From the NCBI RefSeq assembly GCF_040712315.1, contig NC_134015.1:12110945-12174944 (forward strand): DNA of 64,000 bases, given 5' to 3'. How positions within the stretch are numbered: position 1 is the stretch's first letter; every line of letters starts with the position of its first letter. Source of the stretch: Castanea sativa (Eukaryota; Streptophyta; Magnoliopsida; Fagales; Fagaceae). Positions 23,993 through 47,330 of this stretch are shown here, piece after piece. The notes beneath the pieces were generated by a model. The model worked only from the letters and a program-made list of their open reading frames with translations, was not told the origin of the DNA and made no database searches. Both the position numbers and the translations under genes were made by a program.

Positions 23993-24147
23993 TTTCAATT
24001 CGAACTATAAAGAACAGGTAGTTCTGATAATATGTTCAAACCTCGTACATCCAACCCATACTTCAGATTCCAAAGGACAGGTATGTACAGGGGGGTGCCA
24101 CCTTCTGGCCAGGGTAGTCCCAAGGCACCCTGATCCGAAAAAAAAAA

Positions 24148-24168
24148 TATATATATATATATATATAA
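24148..24168. repeat. Short TA microsatellite
   Basis: About ten TA units after an A-run, inside the CACTA element between the UGE fragment and the nested hAT fragment. Confidence 0.8.
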
Positions 24169-24577
24169 TTTAAAATTTTATATTTACCTACCTTTGAAAA
24201 AAAATTTCGAAACACTTTAAATTTTTTTTATATCAATAAAATTAAATTTTGATCTATAATTTAAGAAACTTAACAATATATTAGAGTTTTTCAAGTAAAA
24301 AGAACTAAATAGTAGTTTTAGTTAATTAAGTGAATAAACTTAAAAAGTTACTTAATTTTTATATAACATCAATTAATTCATTATATATATATATATAATA
24401 AACTTTTTATTTTTATAATTATAATTAAACATGTAATTGTCCATTTTAAGGAAATTTGATTAAATTTACACGAAAAATGTCACTAAATATTATGTTTTTA
24501 CATTTTTCTATCATATTATTAGTAATAAACTTATTATATTTTTATTCATATAATTTAAAAGTTTATTAATTATATTA

Positions 24578-24678
24578 TTTATGACGACACCGGTTCGACC
24601 ATTGGTCGGATCTCAGTCCAACCAAAAAACTAGTAACTAGTCCATTTTCTGGTTCTTTCACTGGTTTATAAAACCATG
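24578..24678 (-). mobile_element. hAT-like element end nested in the CACTA element
   Basis: On the minus strand it reads CATGGTTTTATAAACC and about 75 bp later 'gtcgaaccggtgtcgtcata'. This parallels the left end of the element at 30070 (CATGGTTTTAAAAATCGG, then 'gattgaaccggtgacgtcat'). The opposite end is not visible, so only a fragment is called. Confidence 0.5.
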
Positions 24679-25362
24679 GAAAAAACCCAAAAAAAAAAAA
24701 AAAAAAAAACTTGAACAAAAATCTGGAAAAAAAAAATTATAATAAAATCACTAACAAGGTCCAAACCAAATGCCAATAAAAAAGCCCAGTACAAGATCAA
24801 TCTCATTCCAAACTAAGACTATCACTACTACAACACCAACAAGATTATGTTTTTAATTCAACAAATATTAAAAAAAAAATCATCAGTGCCTTGCGGATTC
24901 ACAAGTCATATTAAACAATTTAAACTAAAACTAAATCAAACCTAAAGGCTAAAAGGAAATAAGATACTCACTTACTCTCCTTAACCATCGTCGTCCATCC
25001 CTGTTCAGCAACACTAACAACAACCACAACTGAACTCCAAAAGCTTTATATTGTAAAATTTTATGTATTTGCGTATTTTTTTATTATTGTTGTTGTTGTT
25101 GTCAATATATACATTTTTCTTTTTTATTAGATTGTGTAATTTATACTTCTTAAGAAACACCCTAGAAAAAATTCCTAGAGCTGCTACTAGGTATGTAATT
25201 CCATTTCCAAAGTATCCAAAACCTAGCCCCAAATTATATTATTGGCGAGGAAGAGGAATATCAATGGAGAGAATGAGAGAGAGAAAACAAGAGAGAATAC
25301 CAAAAATTCTTTGCAAAGTTCTACTAGGTAATTTCCAAATTCAATTTTTTTTCTCAGGAAAC

Positions 25363-25400
<38 letters not shown>

Positions 25401-25872
25401 GTAATGGAACAAAGGGGCGGAGGAGAAGGCTCTGACTATCAACGGCTAGTCGTCGTCGAAGATATGATCACCGACCACAGCGCCTCAACCTACCGTCGGA
25501 GATGAGATGAGCTCCAAGAGAGAGAATTTTATAAGAGTTCACATTTACTTTGGAGGAAACAAAATGATAATGGGTTTTCTAAGAGAGTGAGCAAAGACTT
25601 TATTTGAAAATTGGTTTTTTGAATTTTGAGTTCGTGAAAGAGAGTCTTTATTCCGAGGGTTGTGTTAGAATTCCGTTGAAGAATGTAAAAATTTGAAGGA
25701 AACAATTACGCGGGATTTTAGTGTTTTAGTTTATTCCAAGGGTTTTAATGACCATTGTAAGAAGATTAGTCAGATTTTAATTAGCGCGCCAGTTTTTAGC
25801 ATTTGTTTCAACCATTTTCAGTAAACCCTTAGAAAAAAAGGGTTGAAACAATTCTTTTTTTTTTTTGTAGTG
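24679..25872. other. Right interior and subterminal part of the CACTA element
   Basis: It contains an A-run, an (AG)n microsatellite at 25367-25398, a GC-richer patch at 25400-25510 whose origin I cannot name, and the right subterminal motifs. There is no convincing exon. Confidence 0.45.
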
Positions 25873-25875
25873 ATT

Positions 25876-26444
25876 ACAACTGGTTGGCTCATCTATGATC
25901 ATGAATTCATGATTCATGATAGCTATTATAACTATTGAACTATCCAAAAATATATATTAATATTGAATTATCCAAAAAAAATTGGCAAAATCTTTTACCC
26001 TTAAATAATACACTTAAAAAAATATTAATATTTCGGCCTAATAATAAGCATTAATTATTATAAAACTAACGCATAAGCTCAAGTCATATGGTATCCATAA
26101 AGTATTTGGAAAACATATAGTATCCACAAAGAAAAAAAAAAAAGTAACGATAGTCACTGTAGACACCCTATTTCGTTCCTCAATTATAATGCATACCTTT
26201 TGTGTATGTGTCCCCCAATGATGAACTAATTGAATGATGTGCATAACTCTCTGATCTCTGTCTCTCATTAGACACTTTTTTTTTTTCAACTCCTTTATTT
26301 ATTCATTCATAGTTTTTACTGTCAATCTTTTATTTTAAGTGCATTTGAAGCAACAATTTTATTCATGCTTGACTTTTTTCCCCTTTTCCACAAAATCCTC
26401 AGTTTTTGAAAGTTATATCCAAAAAGGTCAAGTTTTGTCCCTCA
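25876..26444. other. Spacer with no recognised gene
   Basis: AT-rich sequence between the CACTA element and the next DNA transposon. Nothing specific is seen. Confidence 0.4.
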
Positions 26445-27010
26445 GGCTTCGTTTGGGAGTTCATAAGGGCATGGAATGAAATAGAATAGAATGATCATAA
26501 GGAAATGGAAAGGAATGGAATGGAATAGAATGCATTTAAGTAAGGGAAAGTAATGGAAAAGAATGGAATTAAGTAACCTTGATTGGATGTTTTAAAATAA
26601 AGGAATGGAAAGGAATGAAAATGAATGGAATGTAAGTAATCTTGTTTGGAAGTAACATGAAGGGAATGGAAATGAATCATTTTATGACAATATTGCTATT
26701 AGACCCCTATTTTAAAATAAATTGTTGAATATATAGGGGTATTTTGAGAGTTTTAGTAAAAAATTCATTAAATCTAATTTCATTCCTTTCCATTCCTTCC
26801 AATTTCGAGGGGAATGAAAATTTGAGGTTTAGAGGGAATAGAAATGAATGAGTGTTCCCTCCTACCCATTCCATTCTCTCCCACTTAAACTCCCAAACAA
26901 GGGAATGAACTTTCCATTCCCTCCATTAAAACTCCCAAACAAGAGAAGAGAAGAGAAGAGAAGAATATTCTAAAATTATTCTTTTTCATTCCTTCCTCCC
27001 AAACGAGGCC
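26445..27010. mobile_element. MITE-like element rich in GGAATGGAAT motifs
   Basis: The termini are inverted repeats GGCTTCGTTTGGGAG and (reverse complement of the right end) GGCCTCGTTTGGGAG. The interior is built from 'ggaatggaa' motifs and their complements, so the whole could fold back. The flanks are TCA and GCA, not an exact duplication. A Tourist-like relation is suggested by the GTTTGG termini. Confidence 0.6.
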
Positions 27011-28570
27011 GCAAGTTTCTTCTATTAATTTAACTTGAAAACAATTGCATTTATTTCAAATATATTGGTAAACCCAGCTTTAGTGGTCAAAAAGAAAAGG
27101 ACAAAAACAAAACAAATGGTGAGACGTCCATTTTCAGTATAGTGGATAGACACCTCCCACACTAAGTAGGTCCGACATGCCCTCCTCTGCACGATTTTTG
27201 TCTTGGTTGTCATTCCACTGTTCCAGCGGGGGCAGTAGGGTGTGTGCAAACAAAAACAGATAGGGTGATTGGATTTGGAATTTTTGAAAAACAGGAAGGG
27301 GGGAGAAAGAAGGAAAAAAAAAAAGAAGAAAGGAGAGAGAACAGAGTAAAAGAAAAGAAAAAAAAAAAAGGAAAACAGGGAGACCATTTTTTCCACTGGA
27401 TTCCAAAACTAGGACGGACCCATCTTTTTCTCATCTCCAAAAATCATTTTCATTACACCTCTTTGAATTCTAATTTTCAAAAAAGCTTTCAAAAAACAGA
27501 AAAAAAAAATTTGAGAGATTGAAATTTCTTGGGAGAAAATCTGGTCCTGATGGGGGACAAATCCCACACTGTACGCGGCTAGTTCAGCACCTCTCCGTCA
27601 ACCATCGTCAGTGGAGCGTCGCGTGGTGGGAGGACCATCCATTAGAAAATGACGTTGTCGTCACCATTCGTCTTAGTGGAGTCACCATCAAACTCGTCCA
27701 AGGGTGCTGGGTATGTTTTCGGCGTTCCCACTCTTTATTCTTGCGTGTTTCAGTTGTTTGAAGCTTGGTTGCTTTGCTGGGTATTTTCTTTTCAGTCTAA
27801 ATGTTAAAGCTTGAAGCTTGGCTGTCTTGTGAACAAAGAACAAAGCTTAGTTGTAATAAAAGAAACTAAAACTAAAAGTGAAAAGTAGGGTTAAATCATG
27901 TCAGCATGTGACTTCTTAAAAGGTGGACCCATGCATTGAAAGCTTGTGACGAAGACATAGTTTTATTTTTTTACACCGTAGCTAATCTCTACAAGTTGCC
28001 TAGACCCATGTTGTTTGCAACAACCTGATTTCAGTTTCCACAAACAAAATAAAAATATACTTTTTTTTTTACTTCAAATCAAAAGCAAGTCTATATTTTC
28101 GGTTTCCAATTTCCACATACAAAAATAAGAATATGCTTTATTTTTTTACCAAGTCCATCATTTCAGTTTCCACAAACAAAAATAAAGTTTTTTGTTTTTT
28201 ACTTTAAATCAAAATCAAGTCACAAGCTAACCTGATTAAGCCCCACTTTTTTCTTAGAAAAAGTATAACCCCACTAGTTCCCTTAAAATGAAATCTTCTC
28301 ATGTTGCTCAGATCATGACTTGGAAGAGTTTAAGCTTGCACATGTTTTTTATAATAGTCGTTATATCAATTCCTCGAAATGCTTCTTAATTTCTTGGTTA
28401 TTGTTTCGTTTTATTATTAAGTTGCTGCTTCTTTTTATTATTATTATCTTGTCTTGTGATCTAGCTTTAGGCCACCATGCCATAAAATCAACTACTTGCT
28501 TGATTTGGTGTAATGAATTCGATTAATAATATTGTGCCCATTGAACAATTAATTGAACATCAAATAGTCC
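27011..28570. other. Gene-free region with a GC-richer exon-like patch
   Basis: 27520-27710 is richer in GC than its surroundings, has few stops in one frame and ends at 'gctgggtatgtt', a good splice-donor context. A purine-rich tract lies upstream at 27290-27390. It could be a first exon or leader of an unrecognised or broken gene, but the translated frame matches no family I know. The rest (27760-28570) shows nothing. Confidence 0.3.
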
Positions 28571-28900
28571 TTGCTTATTTAGTAGAGACCGGGTAGACAT
28601 ATCGGGCGTGCGTGGGTGCCTCATACCTTCCCACGGCGTAATTTGACCCCCGAACTTGTCCCTGGTGGACATAGACCGTTTTCCTTATCCATTGAGTCAA
28701 TCAAATAAAAAAGAAAGGGTTTTTATTTCTTGTTTTGTTTTCCCTTAAAAAAAATAATAAAATAAGTGGTGGCTCCTCAACTTTTTTCAGACTCGTGATT
28801 TTTCTAATAAAAAATACTCCAAAAATCAAACATTTCTTTCCTTAAAAACCCATCCCAAGAGGCGTCATGTGGTCGTGTCCACAGTCACACACTTCTCGTT
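28571..28900 (+). mobile_element. Relic of a Gypsy-type LTR element (leader region)
   Basis: The stretch 'gggtgcctcataccttccca', then 'taatttgacccccgaacttg', and about 100 bp later 'agtggtggctcctcaac', resembles the leader region of plant Tat/Ogre-type Gypsy elements. No open frames, LTRs or target duplication are visible. Confidence 0.35.
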
Positions 28901-29343
28901 ACATACCCACCATACGTGTATTGCCACATGAATTGAAATGTGAAATAGTGAAATTTTTTGAATTCACAATTTTTAGAAAGAAAAATAAGAATGCACTTGG
29001 ATCACGTCTTGTATGGCAACAATAAAGTGCTAAATATACTTGAGTATAGTGCTAAATGTACTACAAAGTTTACTAAATTGGCTTACAAATTGATATGTTA
29101 CCAATCATAAAGAGTCAAGTTAAGTGCCAAAATCAATTTATAATATTATGTAATAAAATTTATAATATCTTTCCGCATTTTTAATAAAGTTTGTAGGCGG
29201 CATTTTAGGTGCATCTTCAATAAACATTACCCAAGCTTTAGTTTGGGGGTTGAGCCATCAGTCGTGAGTTGATTGGGCTTACAAGTATTCATAGTCAATG
29301 CAAATCAACCAATGACTTTTCCCTACATATACAAGAGAGTTAA
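28901..29343. other. Spacer with no recognised gene
   Basis: Nothing beyond AT-rich sequence can be supported. Confidence 0.4.
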
Positions 29344-29814
29344 GGGTCCATTTGGTTGGAGGAGTGGAAAAGTGGGAGGATGGAAAATTAGTAGGAGGAT
29401 GGAAAAGTGGGAGGATAGAAAAAATTTGGTTTTCCCTCATGTGTGTTTGGTTGGAGGGGTGGAAAAGTGGGAGTGTGGAAAACTTTTTTGTTTGGTTGGA
29501 TAGAAAAATGGGAGAATGGAAAATGCAGTTTATATAAATTGACTATTATGTCATTAGGAAAGTGAGTGGGGGTAGGTGAGTACAATAAAGTGAGGGTATT
29601 TGTATAAATTACATCATTCAATATCTTTTCCTCCTCATTTTCCTCCCAAATTGGAAGGATAAAAAAATGTGGGTCTGGATGGATTATTTTCCTCCAAATT
29701 TTCTGTCTCTTTTGTTTTCTCTCCTGAACCAAATGGTGAAAAATGCAATTTTTCACCCTATTTTTCTCTCCCTATTTTCCATCCTTCATGTCTTCACCCT
29801 AACCAAGCATACCC
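29344..29814. mobile_element. Tourist/Harbinger-like MITE with GGAAAATGGAAAG motifs
   Basis: The left end is GGGTCCATTTGGTTGG and the right end, reverse-complemented, is GGGTATGCTTGGTTAGG. The flanks are TAA and TTA, near the TWA target of Harbinger-type elements but not an exact duplication. The interior contains repeated 'gtggaaaagtgggagg' blocks. The frames in it are compositional. Confidence 0.6.
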
Positions 29815-30069
29815 TTAGGCACCAACAACAATGCACATATCAATCACTCAGCCAAAAAAAACAACAACAACAACAAAAGGTCATACTCATATCAATTCAA
29901 ACTAGATAGCATGGCTAGGCATGAGTAATTTGCATGGGATGCTTATTACTTCTCATTTTTTTTACCTAAAAGCAAGCCATATAAACAGTAGACAAAACCA
30001 ACTAAGCTTTTAATTAATATATATAATTAACTAATTAAGGTCCCCTTGTCCCTTGGGCTTTGTTCTACA

Positions 30070-31368
30070 CATGGTTTTAAAAATCGGTACGGTGAAAGAA
30101 TCGGTCGAGGAGTTAATTACCGGTTTTCTGATTGAACCGGTGACGTCATAAATAATTTAATTATTAATTATTTAAATTATATAAATAATTTTTAATTTTT
30201 AATATACTAAAACTAACAAACCAATAGTAATAAATATGTTTCCTTTAAAAAAAAAAAAGTATATAACATTTTTTTTAAAGAATTTAACATAACAACATTA
30301 CAAAACAATCATCCTTAACATAATAAAGTTTCAACAAAACCAAATAAATAAGTTCATTAGTCATTACATTTACATCCAAATGGCAAATAGCAAATAAGTT
30401 CATTACATCCAAACAATAATGCTACTCTGTAAATATTTCACAAACAATAATGCTACTCTGTAAACTATTTTCACAAACAAAAAAGCTCTGTAAATCAAAT
30501 CCACAACATAATCCTCAACACACACAAAATCGCATATAAACTAAAATGATATGCTAAACTAATAATTGAAAGAATAAATTGAATAATTAATTTAATGAGA
30601 GAAGTTACCAATGAAGTCACTGAACTGATTGGAAATTTGAAGGCAAAGAACATGAACAGAGAACTTGAGATGAAGCTAAGAGAAATGAAAAAAAAAAAAC
30701 AGAAGCCAAGAGAACCAAATCACAGATTGATGCTAAGGTGAATAATTGTGAGACAAATGAAAGAAAGAGAATCAACAAATTACAATCAAAAGCAAAGGAA
30801 AAAGAAAAATAATCCAAATACCTGATGAAGCAGAGCACAGAGGATGGGCGTGACCGATACCGAGACGGTGACATTGAGAATAAAGAAGAAAAAAACCCGA
30901 GACAGCAAGAGACGTGACCCGTGATGATGAGAAGCAAATCAGATGAGAGGCTGTGACTCGTGAGCTTGAGTGAGGTGAGAGTGAGAGTGAGAGCGAGATA
31001 GAGGGGCGAGAGGCATGAGAGACTGAGAGGTGAGACTTAAGAGTGAGAGGCATGAGCGTGACAAAGAGGTGAGAGGCGTGAGTGAGAGTGAGGGTGAATC
31101 AAGTGGTTAGGGTTAAGATCTAGTTTTTAGGTTCCATTGTTCCAAAACGAGGTAGTTTAGGCTGGGCAAAACGGTGTAGTTTAGGTTTTCAACCCAAACG
31201 GGCATTAACCGGTTTGACCGTGTAGGTTCCCAGTTGAATCGGCCAGTTTTCGATTTTTCCCGATTTTTATGTAATTTTTAGTTTTTACTCATAATTGGAC
31301 CAGATTGAAGGCCGGTTCCTGGTTGAACCAGTTGGACTAACTGGTCCGGTCCGATTTTTAAAACTATG
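30070..31368. mobile_element. hAT-like non-autonomous element, 8-bp target duplication
   Basis: The ends are near-perfect inverted repeats: CATGGTTTTAAAAATCGG on the left, and CATAGTTTTAAAAATCGG as the reverse complement of the right end. GTTCTACA is repeated on both sides (30062-30069 and 31369-31376), the 8-bp length typical of hAT elements. Subterminal regions are rich in 'ccggtt' and 'aaccgg'. The interior has GA-rich repeats (30930-31100) and no transposase. Confidence 0.8.
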
Positions 31369-31376
31369 GTTCTACA

Positions 31377-32129
31377 TCCATGGTTTTATGAGTATTATAG
31401 CAATCTGAAAAGTCAAAGCACTTTTTATTTATAAAAGAAATCTTAAAAGGGTCAAAGTCAAAGTTCAATTATTGGAAGTACTAGGGTTGGAGCTCAATGC
31501 AAAAAGTGAAGCTTTCAAAACAATAAGAATGTTGTTATTTGATATTCATATGTAACCACATCTTGTACATTCTACGCCTTGGCTAGTTGGCTTTGCTCAA
31601 ATGATCAAGATTTAAGAGGATCTTCAAGGAGTTAATGTAAGTTCCTTTTTTTTTTTTTTTTAAATTAAAAAAAACCATGTGCTTTGTTTTCTTTCTTCAC
31701 TTTGAAATCTTAGGTTTAATTTATTTTTATTTCTCTGCTTTCGTTTCGTTCCTAGTTTAGAAGTAATTGCATGTTAAGATAGTGGAGATATAGAAATTAG
31801 AGTTACAAATGTGTGCGTAGCCCTCCATTGTGTATGCATCTTGAAGCATTGTGTAGTGTGTACACTGCTCTAGTCCCTACCTAAGCATATGCCTCAGACT
31901 CAGAGAAACCCTGAATTCCTGCTTTCTTTCATTGGTTTTCTTTAAAGAAAAGTGATTCACATGTGGTGCTTGTCAAGGTGATGTCTGAGCAACTTTAAAA
32001 TTGAAAATTTCCAATTAGGGTTTTATAAATGAAGCCCTAAAATTAGGACACCCACCTCTAAGTGATTGATCTTTGAGCTTGTGGTTTATGTATTTAATCC
32101 TATATATGTGTGTGTGTGAGAATTTTACA
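31377..32129. other. Spacer left of unit B
   Basis: AT-rich with a T-run near 31645. No gene or clear repeat is seen. Confidence 0.4.
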
Positions 32130-33218
32130 TGCTTAGAAGGGAACCAACTTAGTTGGACCTTGTTAGAAAATGACTAAGCAGTACAAGTGGAGGCCAGTCC
32201 TTTAAGTTAGGTGTGCATAGTTGCTTAACACATTCCCAAGTTCGTATTCTAACTTCAAAAGACTTAAAGTTTGGTGATTTAACCTCTACATAGGCATCAA
32301 AAGAACGGTTCTTAGACCCAACTCAAGTGACGACTGATGACTAGCTCCCATCTTTGCTTAGACTTTGCCCAAACCATGATCCAGTGACATATTATCATAT
32401 TTATGTGTAAGAGTATTCACATCAGGCAACACTCAAGAGAGTCATCCCATGGTAGACATTGTGGAATTCACAAAATATTTGAAATCATTCAAAAAAGAAT
32501 CCTTTACATTCTTTGTAATATAAAAATTGAAGCATTTCTAAAAACATAATAATACAATGTAACGAGGCTCTTTTTGGAGGAATGTCACTATTCAACGCTC
32601 ACACAACACAAATAGTGAAATACTTCAACCGCAGTATATTATTCCTTTTGTTAACAGCTTCTCAATTAGATATTGATTTAATCTAAAAATGTTTGTACTC
32701 CACACAATGTAGTGACATTCGATAAAGATAAGTGGACCTAGATCCTTATTTAGGGCCAAAAATTGCTACACCAAAAATTATCGCCAGATCACATACATGT
32801 GAACCCACAACGTGACAACAACACCTTCCTTACAGATGGGCGCTACAAATCCTTGTGAGAGTCCTACTCCATGGAACTAGCATGTAGACCAAAAGACACT
32901 TTCTCCTTGCAAAACTAACTTCTTTTTCATTGCTTTGTTTACTTAAAATATAGGTTGAACTTGAAAAAAGTTTAAATTCTACCTATACAAGATAAAGATT
33001 TTTTTTTTTGGGTTAAAAAATCTGTACATTTTCTTTTAGGATGATATAAAGAAATTCTTTCAGGAAATTCAACCTGTTAGTGGTTCAGACCTAAAAAATT
33101 TGTTAATAGATAGCTCCTCTCAGGTAAGTTAACTTGTGATTGGTTCAGACCTAAATTTTTTCAGTTGATATGAGCAGAACAGCATATTTATAAATCTTGT
33201 GTACTTGGTAAATGTTAG

Positions 33219-44512
<11,294 letters not shown>

Positions 44513-44662
44513 TCTCTCTTTCTTTCTTTCTTTCTCTCTGAAACGGATTGAAAGAAATCTTATTACGCGTTTGGATGTAACAGACAGACGTAACAGATAC
44601 AACGTGTTTTGATGAAGTTTCTCCGACCCAGATTGTAAGTTGTGGATTATTATGTAATCTCG

Positions 44663-44675
44663 ATATATATATATA
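44663..44675 (-). promoter_or_regulatory. Candidate TATA box of copine copy B
   Basis: ATATATATATATA lies about 150 bp upstream of the copy B ATG, at the position matching the TA run of copy A. The leader between it and the ATG ends in GAAA repeats (44513-44537 seen from the minus strand). The flanking sequence is still alignable with copy A, so the proximal promoter was duplicated with the gene. Confidence 0.4.
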
Positions 44676-44784
44676 GACACAGAGTATAGGGAAGACGAAC
44701 TGTCTCTCTCTTGTTTTGGTTAGAAACTTTGGAGGGAGTTTCGTTGCAAAAGCCAAAGACTTGACACGGTTGTGAAACTTTGAA

Positions 44785-46150
44785 GCTTCTTTTGTTGAAA
44801 ACAACTGGTCTTAACTCAAAGATCCCGAACTATGAAAACACGCAGAGGCGGAGCAGGCTTGGGGCGAGGGGGGCAATTGACCCCCTGACTTTATGAAAAA
44901 TTCCCCAAACTTAGAGTGCTTGACGCTTTAACCCACCCCTTGGATACGAGAGAGAGAAAAAGCAGGCCTACTCCACTGAAATTAGGGAGGAAAAAAAAAG
45001 CTACAGTAAAAAAATATGAAGAAGTGATATATTTATAATATTTTTATAATAAATTATATGTATAAAATGTAATGTTTTAATTTGATCTTATTATTGAAAT
45101 TAATTTTTTTCTTCATCAATAATAATTTGTAATAACTTATTGTTTAAGATTTGTTAAAAAAATATTGTGAATATAGCACATTCCTTATCTTTGTTATTTA
45201 TTACATTATTCATGCATTTGTCTTTCTTGTTTATCTCTCATAAATGATCGGTTCCATAAATAAATAGTGAAATGCCATTTAAATTATATTGTCTTTTAGA
45301 TAAATAGGATGGGGCTTTTTTTTTTTTTTTAACAATATGCAACATTTACTTTTTGTTAAATTTGTTTACAATTATTTATTTATTTTGTTACAATAATCGA
45401 TTAATGTATTATTTTTTTAAATACTATCTTTTAATCTTGTCCCCCTAAACTAAAATACTACCTCCACACGATGAAATCAAATTCTGTAAAAGAGAGTTTT
45501 TATTTTCTTTTTCTTTTCCTAAAACGGGAAATAGGAGAACTTGTTAAGAAAGATTATATCACAAACACACTTTTTCATACACTTTGTCTTATGTGACACG
45601 TTGTAATTGGACTTTTTGTCATTGTTACGTGTACTCATCACTATTACTATTTTTTTTTTTACCGTAACAATTTATTCCATAGTTGATAGTTCTGCTGAAA
45701 CAGCCAAAATTTTTCATTCCAACTTTCCAATCTGGTAACAAGTACTAATCTACAAATCACCTATCTATTCTATCTCAATCTAAATTTCATCTCATTCCAC
45801 TTGTTTCAGTCTATTCTTTCTATCATGTATTGTGATTCTGGCCGACATGTGAACGAATTATTATTCTTTTTCCTAAACCCTTTTTTTATTACTTCACTCG
45901 TATATAACGATTTATTATTTATTTTAACAAATGTGTTTTTTTTTTTTTGGTTTACTTTACTTATATATGACAGTTTTTTTACTTCATTAATATATATTTT
46001 TTCTTTACTTATATATGAAATGTTATATATTTATATTATGCAATGATGATATTACTTAAGAATGTGCCTTATTTGATATTGAATTTTATATTTTGGTACG
46101 GTACAATATCATGTGATCCGGGCTTAGATATTAAATTTTGTAATATGTAT
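44785..46150. other. Spacer upstream of copine copy B
   Basis: AT-rich with T-runs near 45317 and 45640 and a GC-richer patch at 44840-44900. No gene is seen. Homology with unit A fades just past 44780. Confidence 0.4.
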
Positions 46151-46166
46151 AATTATAATACCATTT

Positions 46167-46319
46167 TTTAAAGAGTTTTAATTTACAGCGTCCGCTCCTA
46201 ATGATGTTCTTTATCATCAGATTAAAACATTAATTTGTTTGTGGTGTAGGCAGGGATTGCACTCCAAATCTCTTATTCAACCACTAGAGATTTTACCAAT
46301 TAAGCTAACTGGAACCCAC
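46167..46319 (-). mobile_element. tRNA-derived SINE with 16-bp target duplication
   Basis: AATTATAATACCATTT occurs on both sides (46151-46166 and 46320-46335). On the minus strand the 153-bp insert starts 'gtgggttccagttagcttaa', with 'ttagcttaattggtaaaatc' as A-box, then a degenerate B-box 'ggagtgcaatccc', and ends in a non-tRNA 3' part ('ctgatgataaagaacatcat'). It is a dispersed retroposon, not a tRNA gene. Confidence 0.85.
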
Positions 46320-46429
46320 AATTATAATACCATTTGATTTTGAAAGATCGGCTGAAACAGTCTAGTATTAAAACATTCTTATCACAATATGAAAACTAAG
46401 GTGCCATATAAAAAGTAAATAAAAATAAA

Positions 46430-47330
46430 ACTGGGAGGGGGTGTACGTGTGTGTGTGGGCTTGGTGGCTTAGTTGTTGGTTCTTGTGTGTGTGGGCTTGG
46501 TGGCTTGAGTGTAAGGTAGGGTAGGGCTGCTATGATGATTAAATGATGTGTGCTAGGCGTTGGGCTAGTTGGGGATGGCTGAATGCATGGACAAGTGCTA
46601 GTGGGTTGATGACAATTATCTACGTGCTACATGTAGGCATGTTGTGTGGGCTGTAGTGCTGATGGGAGGCTTTGAGCATGGGCCAAGCCTCCCCAAAACG
46701 TGTAAGAACATGTCAAGTGGGGTGCTGGAGGATGGGCAGAGGCCCCATGGTCTACTAAGACATGGGTTGTGCATGTGCAGCATGTGCGATAGCAGTTACC
46801 AAGCAGTCCCTAGATTTCCTGATGTTTAGACCTACTATGTAGGGGTTGGAAACATGGAGAACATACCAAGATAGCATCAGTTGAAGGTATCCTAAGTCAA
46901 AACACAAGTGGCAGATTGTCCAACACAAGCTGTTACTAGGTGTAACTGTCATAGCAATTAATTCTGTGTATTTAATTCTTAAGCTGTTGGGGGTGTCAAC
47001 AGCAGAGTATATTTTGGCCTTGAGAACGTTTTGTGTAATTCTCTAGGGCTTGTAAAAGGGTTTCCTTTGTACTTGAGATTAGGTAATAAAAGTTGGGGGT
47101 GAGTTCCCTGTAAATATTATGTGTGCTGTGTGTTTAAACATCCCTATATAATTTGTTCTAAGTGTTATTACAGTGGGTGTGTGGTGTTGGCTGAGACTAA
47201 GTCAGGGACTTAAGGCCATCACAAGTAGAAAATTTGAGTGAAAAATTGACCCTGTGACAACGTGGCACGCTAATACAGTATCACACTCATTTTGTGTTCA
47301 ATTTGTTTTGGCAGCATTGTTCGGCTCTAC
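46430..47330. repeat. Possible LTR-like sequence
   Basis: GT-rich blocks ('gtgtgtgggcttggtggctt' occurs twice near 46450-46510), a TATA-like 'ctatataatttg' near 47143 and a purine-containing leader suggest part of a retrotransposon LTR. The ends and target duplication were not found. Confidence 0.25.

Larger units (their letters stand above)
19617..25872. mobile_element. Pack-CACTA transposon carrying UGE and SCYL gene fragments
   Basis: The left end is CACTACAATAAAG and the right end is the reverse complement of CACTACAAAAAAA. ATT flanks both sides (19614-19616 and 25873-25875), the 3-bp duplication typical of CACTA/En-Spm elements. Near the left end are several short repeats in both orientations ('aagggtc', 'gaccctcaaaa'), as expected for subterminal transposase-binding sites. 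The right end has similar 'aaaccctt' and 'aagggttgaaac' motifs. No TNP2-type transposase frame is visible, so it is non-autonomous. The 6.26-kb interior holds minus-strand fragments of two unrelated host genes with introns still present, so they were taken up as DNA and not as mRNA. A hAT fragment and microsatellites are nested inside. Confidence 0.8.

Noticed and set aside
27025..27440. Phe/Ser-rich minus-strand frames and a Lys-rich plus-strand frame
   Set aside because: All come from one purine-rich tract; no conserved protein.
29388..29756. 122-aa minus-strand frame
   Set aside because: It lies entirely in the repetitive interior of a MITE-like element.
30617..31053. Ser/Leu-rich minus-strand frames
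   Set aside because: They arise from GA-rich repeats inside the hAT-like element; no transposase motif.
46167..46319. tRNA gene
   Set aside because: Pol III boxes are present, but the tRNA fold is degenerate, there is a long non-tRNA body, and the insert is bounded by a target duplication: a SINE.
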